Of a stretch of DNA of 64,000 bases, positions 53,075 through 60,992 are shown one piece after another (position 1 is the first letter of the stretch; every line of letters begins with the position of its first letter). A program made the position numbers and the translations under genes. The notes beneath the pieces are model-generated. The model was not told the DNA's origin. It was given only the letters and a program-made list of their open reading frames with translations, and did no database searches. Source of the DNA: Bacillota bacterium (lineage in GTDB: Bacteria > Bacillota > Clostridia > DSM-8532); assembly GCA_023415825.1 (NCBI GenBank), contig JAEZJF010000024.1:310001-374000 (forward strand), read 5' to 3'.

Positions 53075-54046
53075 TTGGATGATATGAAAAATGCAGCTCC
53101 TTGTGCTTCAAAGCCAGTGCAGGGTATGAGTACAAACTTCGGGGTTTTCAAAAAACAGATTACAAAACAAGTATTCGTATGGCTTGGTCTACTGTTCTTG
53201 CTGATTTTCAATATAACGCCCATGCTGGGTGTTATTACAGCCTTCAAGGAATACCAGCTTCGAACAGGCTTTATAGGTATTTTTACAGGTGATTTTGTAG
53301 GCCTCCGGTATTTTAAAGAGTTTTTCACAGACAGAAAATTTGCCGATCTTCTTGCCAATACTTTAACCATCAGCTTTTTAAAAATTATTGCGGCATTCCC
53401 CCTTCCCATCCTGTTTGCCATTATGATTTCAGAAATGAAGAGCAGAAAATATAAGCGTATCGTCCAGACAGCCAGCTATTTGCCTCATTTTATATCATGG
53501 GTTATCGTTGCGGGAGTTTTCTTCGCCTTTTTCTCAACAACGAATGGGGTTTTAAATGAAATACTGATGAATTTAAAATTGATCAAAGAGCCCATACCCA
53601 TTCTGTATGACTCCAAATACTACTATTTTCTTGCGGTAATCAGCGATATTTGGAAAGAAACCGGTTGGGGCGCCATTATCTATCTGGCAGCCATATCAGG
53701 AATTGATCCGACGCTGTATGAAAGTGCTCAAATCGATGGCGCTGGCCGATTGAGAAGAATATGGCATATAACCATTCCCTGTATAAAGGGCACTATCGCT
53801 GTAATGCTCATTCTGGGTATCGGCGGAATAATCTACGGAAACTTTGATCAGACCATGCTTTTACAAAACACAATGAATATAAGCAAATCCGAGATTCTTG
53901 ACACCTATATTTACAAAATAGGCCTGAGTCAAGGAAGATATTCCTATGCGGCTGCAGCGGGTTTGTTTCAGTCATTGGTTTCACTCGTGCTGGTATTAAC
54001 AACCAACCGGCTATCGCGTAAAATTTCCGGAGCATCATTATTTTAA
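53075..54046 (+). CDS. ABC transporter permease, LplB/YtcP-system type
   Basis: 323 residues from TTG at 53075. In-frame GTG at 53063 overlaps the AAGGAGTGA ribosome site (53058-53066), so the TTG, 8 bases after it, is the better start; ATG at 53084 is also possible. About six helices, EAA loop YESAQIDGAGRLRRIWHITIPCIKG near residue 215. This class (with YtcP and LipO partners) takes up complex oligosaccharides such as rhamnogalacturonan fragments in Bacilli; here the neighbours are GH2 and GH65 enzymes. Confidence 0.88.
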   Translation: MDDMKNAAPCASKPVQGMSTNFGVFKKQITKQVFVWLGLLFLLIFNITPMLGVITAFKEYQLRTGFIGIFTGDFVGLRYFKEFFTDRKFADLLANTLTISFLKIIAAFPLPILFAIMISEMKSRKYKRIVQTASYLPHFISWVIVAGVFFAFFSTTNGVLNEILMNLKLIKEPIPILYDSKYYYFLAVISDIWKETGWGAIIYLAAISGIDPTLYESAQIDGAGRLRRIWHITIPCIKGTIAVMLILGIGGIIYGNFDQTMLLQNTMNISKSEILDTYIYKIGLSQGRYSYAAAAGLFQSLVSLVLVLTTNRLSRKISGASLF

Positions 54047-54073
54047 GCAATTACAGCCTTGAGGGGGGTCTTT

Positions 54074-54988
54074 ATGGGAATATTTCGGAATAAAGCGAGA
54101 ATGATGAAGTCTACTTTAGAGGATAAGATAGTCGATACCGTCATTTTTACGGTTATGACCTTTGTCCTTATTATTACCTTATATCCCTTCTATTATATTG
54201 TTATTCTCTCCTTCAACGAAGGCCTTGACGCAACCAGAGGCGGAATATACCTATGGCCTCGAGCGTTTACATTTGACAATTACATACAATTTTTATCCGA
54301 TGCCAAGTGGGTCAATGCCATCTTTGTGACAGTGGCGAAAACCTCAATAGGTACTGTCCTTTGCATCTTCTTTACTTCTATGGTCGCTTATGGCCTATCC
54401 GAGCCAAATCTTCTTTACAGAAAAATCTATTCCACAATCCTTCTTGTTTGCATGTATTTCAGCGGAGGCTTGATCCCCTATTATCTAGTACTAAGATCAA
54501 TCGGTTTAATAAACACCTTTGCCGTATACGTCATCCCGGGAATGTTCAGTATCTATTACTGTATTCTTGCCATATCGTTTTTCAGGGAAATCCCTAAAGA
54601 ATTGCACGAATCCGCTACCCTTGACGGCGCAGGTGATTTAAAAATCTTTACAAGAATTATCCTGCCTCTTTCAAAACCTCTTCTCGCAACTCTGGCGCTA
54701 TTTGCAGCGGTTGGCCTTTGGAACAACTGGAGCGACACGGCGTTTTTTGCGCCCGGAAACAAATCTCTGCGCACCCTTGCTTACCTGATGCGTGATGTAA
54801 TCCTTAAAAATCAGGTGGACGTTTCGGCTATAAAAGGCAGTATGCAGGCTTCCAAGGCCAGAAGCGTCACCTCTCAATCGGTACAGATGTCAGCTATGAT
54901 TATTGCTGTTCTGCCTATTGTAACGGTATATCCCTTCATACAGAAATATTTTGTAAAAGGAATCATGCTTGGAGCTGTTAAAGGGTGA
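54074..54988 (+). CDS. ABC transporter permease, YtcP type
   Basis: 304 residues, six helices, EAA loop LHESATLDGAGDLKIFTRIILPLSKP near residue 180. GAGGGGGG at 54061-54068 sets the ATG at 54074 rather than the TTG five codons earlier. Second permease of the transporter. Confidence 0.9.
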   Translation: MGIFRNKARMMKSTLEDKIVDTVIFTVMTFVLIITLYPFYYIVILSFNEGLDATRGGIYLWPRAFTFDNYIQFLSDAKWVNAIFVTVAKTSIGTVLCIFFTSMVAYGLSEPNLLYRKIYSTILLVCMYFSGGLIPYYLVLRSIGLINTFAVYVIPGMFSIYYCILAISFFREIPKELHESATLDGAGDLKIFTRIILPLSKPLLATLALFAAVGLWNNWSDTAFFAPGNKSLRTLAYLMRDVILKNQVDVSAIKGSMQASKARSVTSQSVQMSAMIIAVLPIVTVYPFIQKYFVKGIMLGAVKG

Positions 54989-55067
54989 ACACATTTTTAT
55001 CAGTAGTTTCGGTAACTTCAAAGGTTGCTGATAAATTACAACTCTATTATATGAGGAGGAAGATTAT

Positions 55068-56675
55068 ATGGGCAAAATGAAAAAGCTTGGAGCCCTCATG
55101 CTGGCAATTGCTATGATTGCATCAGTCGGAGGTTGTGGCAGCAATACAACTCCGGCAGCTCCAACAGATACTGCGACACCTTCGGCATCATCTGTACCAG
55201 ACACAAAACCTACCAGTCCTTATCCTGATCCTTCAAAACCTGTTGAATTTTCGTTTTTTGCAGATTGCATATGGCTGGCCTATGATACCGTAGACGGCAT
55301 AGTGGGTGAAGAACTGGAAAAACAAACAGGAGTAACCTTTGATTTCACAAAATCCACCGATGGTGAGCAGTTGAACCTTCTGATTGCGTCAGGTGACCTT
55401 CCGGATCTTATCATGGCATCGGGTAAAAAGAAGCTGAGCAAGCTTTCGAGCTCCGAATACTGTTATTCATTAGATGAATTGACTGAAAAGTATGCACCAG
55501 ACTGGGAGATCCCCGAAGTTGTTAAGAAATTAAATGCCAGCTACAGCACCGACGGAAAATTCTACATGCTGAAAAATGAATTTAATACAATTGATGAAAT
55601 AAAGGCAAGTAAGACCGTTGGCCCTAATTTTGGCCAGCTCCATATGAGGGATGACATCTATAAAGCTTTAGGCTCACCCTCCATAAAAAACAAGGATGAG
55701 TTTATATCACTTTTGACAATGGTTAAGGAAAAATATCCCGATATGATTCCCCTCGTACTTAATATGAGAGAATACTCCGGTTTGGCGCAGTTGGTTGGAT
55801 ACAATCCGGGAATGCCTACCGACAGCAATGGCAATTTCGCGTGGTACCTGTCCGATCCAATGTTCCGTGAATATCTTAAGGCTGTAAATGAACTGTACCG
55901 CAAGGGCTTGATTTTAAAAGAGAACATTGCTTATGATACAGATGAGAAAGTATTCCAGCATGTCTATTCGGGCAAGGCTTTCATGGTTACGCATTATGCG
56001 GGCAATGATGAGCAGAGCTTCACAGCCAATGTGCAGAAAGTAAACCCGAATGCAAGCTTTGTCCAGGTTCCGCTCATGGAAAAATGGGTTAACACAATCA
56101 GTGTAACAGGCTGGTCCGGCTTGTTCATCACAAAGAACAACCGGGACCCTGAAACAGCAATAAAGCTTCTGCGTTGGGCCAAGGAGCCGAAAAATCAGAT
56201 TACCCTTATGACAGGTGTGGAAGGTGTTGACTGGAAGGATGACGGAATGGGCGGATTTACTCTTCTCGATAGAAGAATTCAGGCGATGAAGGAAGGAACC
56301 ATCGATAGTGACTATAAATGCCTGAGCTTCCTTCTTTCAGCAACCGACTATGTAAGAGAGTCCACAAACTTCTTTACCAGCGCAACAGATTCTACCAAAG
56401 CCATTTACCAGGACGCCACTAAACGAACCAAATGGTCCAATGTTCTTGATCTTTGCTATCCCAATGCCGGGACAGAGGAAGAAATTGTTTCTACAAAGCT
56501 AAGCAACCTCTTTATTGAATACGAAGGAATGCTGCTATCGGCAGCTTCTGAAGACGAGTTTAACAAGCATTATGACAAAATGCTCCAGGAAGCGGAAAAA
56601 ATAGGCATGGGCAAATTGAATGAATTTATGGCCAAAACATATGCAGATACCAGTGCCAGGTTCGGAACATATTAA
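55068..56675 (+). CDS. Oligosaccharide-binding lipoprotein, LipO/YtcQ type
   Basis: 535 residues. Lipoprotein signal ASVGGC (Cys23), linker to ~50, then the long binding-protein fold of the LipO/YtcQ class (GEELEKQTGVTFDFTKSTDGEQLNLLIASGDLPDLIMA). It is longer than family 1 CUT1 binding proteins, as usual for partners of LplB/YtcP permeases. GAGGAGG precedes the ATG. Confidence 0.9.
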   Translation: MGKMKKLGALMLAIAMIASVGGCGSNTTPAAPTDTATPSASSVPDTKPTSPYPDPSKPVEFSFFADCIWLAYDTVDGIVGEELEKQTGVTFDFTKSTDGEQLNLLIASGDLPDLIMASGKKKLSKLSSSEYCYSLDELTEKYAPDWEIPEVVKKLNASYSTDGKFYMLKNEFNTIDEIKASKTVGPNFGQLHMRDDIYKALGSPSIKNKDEFISLLTMVKEKYPDMIPLVLNMREYSGLAQLVGYNPGMPTDSNGNFAWYLSDPMFREYLKAVNELYRKGLILKENIAYDTDEKVFQHVYSGKAFMVTHYAGNDEQSFTANVQKVNPNASFVQVPLMEKWVNTISVTGWSGLFITKNNRDPETAIKLLRWAKEPKNQITLMTGVEGVDWKDDGMGGFTLLDRRIQAMKEGTIDSDYKCLSFLLSATDYVRESTNFFTSATDSTKAIYQDATKRTKWSNVLDLCYPNAGTEEEIVSTKLSNLFIEYEGMLLSAASEDEFNKHYDKMLQEAEKIGMGKLNEFMAKTYADTSARFGTY

Positions 56676-56690
56676 ATTTTCAAATCAACT

Positions 56691-56763
56691 GGGCTGCCCC
56701 TATGCTGCTTAGGGATGATCGGATTATTACTTCCGATTGCTCCTTAGTCATTTGGGGCAGCCC
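56691..56763 (+). other. Nested hairpin after the binding-protein gene, containing dispersed repeat copy 2
   Basis: Outer stem GGGCTGCCCC (56691-56700) with GGGGCAGCCC (56754-56763); an inner ATCGGA/TCCGAT stem lies within. The 30-bp dispersed repeat (56709-56738) forms the inner part. No U-run follows. It separates the transporter genes from the AraC gene, so it may be a terminator or processing element. Confidence 0.6.
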
Positions 56764-56784
56764 GGCAACAAAAGGTGAAGACAT

Positions 56785-57726
56785 TTGAGAAATAAAAAAA
56801 ACAATCAGTTTAAATTTATTGAGATGTGTCCTTCTGTGCGGGATGTGGGTCTTCAGCATGGTGATTCGTGGAAAAACCTGCAACGAAGGATCTATGATCA
56901 TGAGTTCTTATATTGTTTTACCGGCAATGCACATATCAATCTTTCAGGACGGGATTACGATATTAGCCCGGGTACGCTTGTATTGATACCACCGGATACC
57001 TCCCACTCTTTCTGGGTGGATGAAAAGTTTCCAGGAGAACTTTACTGGATTCATTTTGATTATTTTTACAGAGAAGATCCCCAGAATATCTTCGATCTTT
57101 ACAACAAGATGGAAGAGTATGTGAATTTGTTTTTAAACAGGCCACTGGAACCATCTCTGGTGAGAGAACAGCCGGTCTTTGAAGGCGATTATGTCTTTCC
57201 TGAGTATCTGAAGGTGGAGCAGCCCGATGCCGTTGAGTTTATCATGCGGCAAATCTACCAAAGCTTTACCCGCAAGGATGTAAACTGGGAATTAAGGTGT
57301 AAGATACTCCTTCTTGAGCTTCTTGAGCTGATTCTTAAGCAGACGACAAAAGAAGATGCGTATTATTCGTCAAGCCACCGGGTCATGGTAGAGCAAATGA
57401 AATCTTTCATCCGGAGTAATTATTGCAAAAAGATTCACCCCGGAGAAGTTGCGGCAGTATCGGGCATGAGCGTAGATTATGCCAGTAGGATTTTTCATAA
57501 AATTGCTGGCATGAGACTTGTGGAATACATTATCCGTTTGCGTTTATCTAAAGCAAAAGCCTTGATGCTTGAACCGGATCTTAAGCTGGAGGACATCGCC
57601 CACATGGTAGGACTTGAAAATAAAAATTACTTTTGCCGGCTGATCAGGAAATACGAAGGCATGTCGCCTTCTGACCTCAGATTGAAACTCCGGCGCTCTC
57701 TTTTGCATGATGGTAATCATCTGTAG
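56785..57726 (+). CDS. AraC-family transcriptional regulator with cupin sensor domain
   Basis: 313 residues from a TTG start with AAGGTGA 6 bases upstream. N-terminal AraC-binding cupin (LSGRDYDISPGTLVLIPPDTSHSFW, ~50-90), C-terminal pair of helix-turn-helix motifs (~215-305; HPGEVAAVSGMSVDYASRIFHKIAG and KLEDIAHMVGLENKNYFCRLIRK). One-component regulator; it probably senses the imported sugar and activates the transporter and the two enzymes around it. Confidence 0.92.
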   Translation: MRNKKNNQFKFIEMCPSVRDVGLQHGDSWKNLQRRIYDHEFLYCFTGNAHINLSGRDYDISPGTLVLIPPDTSHSFWVDEKFPGELYWIHFDYFYREDPQNIFDLYNKMEEYVNLFLNRPLEPSLVREQPVFEGDYVFPEYLKVEQPDAVEFIMRQIYQSFTRKDVNWELRCKILLLELLELILKQTTKEDAYYSSSHRVMVEQMKSFIRSNYCKKIHPGEVAAVSGMSVDYASRIFHKIAGMRLVEYIIRLRLSKAKALMLEPDLKLEDIAHMVGLENKNYFCRLIRKYEGMSPSDLRLKLRRSLLHDGNHL

Positions 57727-57754
57727 ATAAGCATTACATTGATTTTGGGACAGT

Positions 57755-57790
57755 TAAAATATAACTTCCGCTAAGCGGAAGTATATTTTA
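57755..57790. terminator. Hairpin between the AraC and beta-galactosidase genes
   Basis: Left arm 57755-57772 (TAAAATATAACTTCCGCT) pairs with right arm 57774-57790 (AGCGGAAGTATATTTTA) with one bulged base. A/T-rich ends on both sides allow termination. The beta-galactosidase ribosome site lies just after it, so partial read-through would be needed unless another promoter exists. Confidence 0.65.
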
Positions 57791-57819
57791 AGTCCCCCTT
57801 AGCTCGTGGAGGGGCAGAA

Positions 57820-60800
57820 ATGGAAAACAGTTTTATGAAGGAACTACGGGATTGGGACAATCTGAATTTACTGGAACGGCATAGAGAAAAAAACCATGGA
57901 ACCCTTTTTTCTTATTCCGACAAGAAAAAAGCCTTAACCTTTGAAAGAGAAAATTCTGCCTTCAGGCTACTGAATGGTGTCTGGAAGTTCAACTACAGCC
58001 CATCTCCCCATACGGTGCCGGAAGGCTTTTATAGTGCGGATTACGATGCTGCGGGTTGGGACGATATCAAGGTACCGGGCCATTGGCAGCTTCAGGGATA
58101 CGGAAAGCCTCATTATACGGATCTGTATTTCCCTTTTCCGGTTGATCCCCCCAGAACACCCTCGGAGAACCCAACCGGCTGCTACCGAAGAGCGTTTTAT
58201 GTTCCCGGGGCCTGGCAGGAAAAAAGAGTCTACATCCGGTTCGAAGGAGTGGACAGCGCTTTCCACTTATGGGTTAATGGAAAAGAAGCAGGCTACAGTC
58301 AGGGAAGCAGGCTTCCTTCGGAGTTTGATATTACCGATTTGGTACATAGCGGTAAAAACATACTGGCTGTCAGAGTGTATCAATGGTCTTGCGGAAGCTA
58401 TCTGGAAGACCAGGACATGTGGTGGCTGAGTGGAATTTTCCGTGATGTATACCTTGTGGCAAGGCCAAAGGTATATATACGGGATTTCTGTGTAACAACG
58501 GAGCTGGATGGGTCCTATCAGGACGGTGTGCTTCAGTGCACCGCTTTTGTTGAAAACAAATCAGATTTGGAGTCTTTAGCCGCGAATCTTGTGGCGGAGC
58601 TCTTTGATTCCGATGGAAGCACGCTCATTGGTTCGGCCGGAGCCGATTGTTCTCTCCAGAATGATTGCGAAAGCATTGTGGCATTTAGTATTCCTGTTCA
58701 CAATCCTTATAAGTGGTCTGCCGAAGCTCCCTATCTGTACAATCTGGTCATTAGCCTTAAGAATGCTGATGGTGCGATAATCGAGGCGATACCATGGAAG
58801 GTAGGCTTCCGACAGGTAGAAATACGAGGCGGAAATTTACTTGTCAATGGTGTCCCGGTCATGTTCAGGGGCGTAAACCGTCATGATCATCATCCGGATT
58901 TAGGAAGGGCCGTGCCCTATGAAACCATGGTGAAGGATGTTGTCATGATGAAGCAGCACAATATCAATGCTGTCCGAACATCCCATTACCCAAATGATCC
59001 AAGGTTTTATGATCTTTGTGATGAGTACGGATTATATGTTATTGATGAAACTGACCTTGAAACCCATGGTTTCGAGCTCACGGGCGACGCCAACCGCCTT
59101 AGTGATGATCCTTTATGGAAGGAAGCCTATCTTGACCGAATCCAGAGAATGGTTTACAGAGACAGGAATCATCCAAGCATCATCATGTGGTCTCTGGGCA
59201 ATGAATCAGGCTTTGGCTGCAATTTTGAAGCCATGGCGGAATGGTGCCACAAAGCGGACCCCACACGGCCCGTTCACTATGAAGGAGATCGGGAAGCAAA
59301 AGTGTGTGATGTGGTAAGCACCATGTATTCTCCCGTTGAAAAGATGATTGGCTTCGGGAAGCTTGAAGGATGTGAAAAGCCCCATATTCTGTGCGAGTAT
59401 GCCCATGCCATGGGAAATGGGCCGGGAGGCCTCAAAGAGTACTGGGATGCCTTTTATCAATATAAACGCCTGCAGGGCGGGTTTGTCTGGGAATGGATTG
59501 ATCACGGCATCCGCCAGTATACCTCTGACGGGAAGGAATTTTACGCATATGGGGGCGATTTCGGGGATGAGCCTAACAATTCCAATTTCGTTATAGATGG
59601 GCTGGTCATGCCGGATAGAACCCCGTCGCCGGGCCTTGCTGAATTTAAAAAGGTTATTGAACCCGTGAAGGTTGAAGAGATTGACTTGCAGCGGGGAAAA
59701 ATAAGGGTTTTCAATTATTATGATTTTATAACGTTGAGCCATCTGATCTTAAGCTGGACTGTGGAGGCCGATGGAGAAGTTCTCCAAAGCGGCTATTGCG
59801 GCCTTCCTGAGATAAAGGCGGGAGAATCAGGAATTGTAGAGCTCCCCTACGTCATGCCACATAAAGGGGCTTCGGGAACTGATTATTGGTTGAAGGTTGG
59901 TTTTATTCTGGGAGCAGGCACCAAGTGGACCGAAAAAGGCCATGAAGTAGCCTGGGCTCAGTTTAACCTTCCTGTTGAGCAAGGCGAGGGCTATCCCTGC
60001 CCGGTAGAAGAAAGTCCTTTCCTGGAATGTAGAAGCGACGGAAGTATCCTTTACCTCAAGGGCGAGCGTTTTGTATTAACCTTTGACATGCTTAAAGGAA
60101 CAATAGCATCATGGAATTATGAAGGCCTTGAGATGCTTAAGTCAGGGCCCCGGCTTAATATATGGCGCGCACCCATCGATAACGACATGTATGCGGTGAC
60201 AGAGTGGAAAAAGGCGATGGTCCATTTGATGCACCACAGTGTGGAGACCTTTCAGTGGGAAAAAGTCAGTGACAGTACCGCTATAGTCCGCTGCAATGTA
60301 CATATGTCCCCTCCTACGTACAATTGGGGATTCCATTTGACATATACCTACACCATTGATGGGGATGGGACCATAGTCCTTGATACCAGCGGAAAGCCTT
60401 ATGGAACAGTGCCTGAATCACTCCCCAGAATCGGTTTGCAGATGCAGATACCCGAAGCGCTGGAGAGAGTGGTGTGGTATGGCAGAGGTCCCGGTGAATG
60501 TTATTGCGACAGCAAATTAGCCAATGCCGTTGGACTTTATAAAAGCACTGTTGACGGGATGGAAACCCCTTACATTTATCCACAAGATAATGGAAACAGA
60601 ACAGATATAGAATGGGTGGCCGTATCCGATAACCGCGAGATGGGGTTTGTTTCCGCCGCAAGCAGCAAGTTCGATTTCAGCGCAAGTCATTATTCAATGA
60701 AGGATCTCGACCTGGCAAAACACCGATGGGAGCTTATAAAAAGAGATGCCATCACTTTTAATCTGGATTACCGGCAGGGTGGGCTGGGCAGTAACAGCTG

Positions 60801-60945
60801 CGGCCCCGGAAGGCTTCCCCAGTATGAAGTCAGAGCCGAGGCGTTTACCTTTAAAATAGCGTTGAAGCCTTATTCCAGGTCATCGGTATCGGAAGCCGAG
60901 CTTGGAAAGAAGCTGATTAATAAACTGGCAAATTGGAACGGCTAG
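57820..60945 (+). CDS. lacZ: GH2 beta-galactosidase (LacZ type)
   Basis: 1041 residues, close to E. coli LacZ (1023). No signal peptide. Sugar-binding domain ~50-225 (WKFNYSPSPHTVPEGFY; FEGVDSAFHLWVNGKEAGYSQGSRLPSEFDIT), Ig-like domain, TIM barrel ~340-630, C-terminal Bgal small-chain domain ~760-1035. Acid/base Glu462 in SLGNESGFG, nucleophile Glu526 in LCEYAHAMGN. It splits terminal beta-galactosides in the cytoplasm. The partner GH65 phosphorylase starts 47 bp later, suggesting a substrate with both beta-galactosyl and alpha-glucosyl links, or two separate sugars. Confidence 0.94.
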   Translation: MENSFMKELRDWDNLNLLERHREKNHGTLFSYSDKKKALTFERENSAFRLLNGVWKFNYSPSPHTVPEGFYSADYDAAGWDDIKVPGHWQLQGYGKPHYTDLYFPFPVDPPRTPSENPTGCYRRAFYVPGAWQEKRVYIRFEGVDSAFHLWVNGKEAGYSQGSRLPSEFDITDLVHSGKNILAVRVYQWSCGSYLEDQDMWWLSGIFRDVYLVARPKVYIRDFCVTTELDGSYQDGVLQCTAFVENKSDLESLAANLVAELFDSDGSTLIGSAGADCSLQNDCESIVAFSIPVHNPYKWSAEAPYLYNLVISLKNADGAIIEAIPWKVGFRQVEIRGGNLLVNGVPVMFRGVNRHDHHPDLGRAVPYETMVKDVVMMKQHNINAVRTSHYPNDPRFYDLCDEYGLYVIDETDLETHGFELTGDANRLSDDPLWKEAYLDRIQRMVYRDRNHPSIIMWSLGNESGFGCNFEAMAEWCHKADPTRPVHYEGDREAKVCDVVSTMYSPVEKMIGFGKLEGCEKPHILCEYAHAMGNGPGGLKEYWDAFYQYKRLQGGFVWEWIDHGIRQYTSDGKEFYAYGGDFGDEPNNSNFVIDGLVMPDRTPSPGLAEFKKVIEPVKVEEIDLQRGKIRVFNYYDFITLSHLILSWTVEADGEVLQSGYCGLPEIKAGESGIVELPYVMPHKGASGTDYWLKVGFILGAGTKWTEKGHEVAWAQFNLPVEQGEGYPCPVEESPFLECRSDGSILYLKGERFVLTFDMLKGTIASWNYEGLEMLKSGPRLNIWRAPIDNDMYAVTEWKKAMVHLMHHSVETFQWEKVSDSTAIVRCNVHMSPPTYNWGFHLTYTYTIDGDGTIVLDTSGKPYGTVPESLPRIGLQMQIPEALERVVWYGRGPGECYCDSKLANAVGLYKSTVDGMETPYIYPQDNGNRTDIEWVAVSDNREMGFVSAASSKFDFSASHYSMKDLDLAKHRWELIKRDAITFNLDYRQGGLGSNSCGPGRLPQYEVRAEAFTFKIALKPYSRSSVSEAELGKKLINKLANWNG

Positions 60946-60992
60946 CCATGATTCATTGGGGACAGTCAAGTCCCACGACAACGGAGGTATTT

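Noticed and set aside
60952..60992. Short GGGAC/GTCCC inverted repeat before the GH65 gene, with a similar GGGACAG near 57750, as insertion-sequence ends
   Set aside because: No transposase, no target duplication and only short matches. Probably chance or a minor hairpin.
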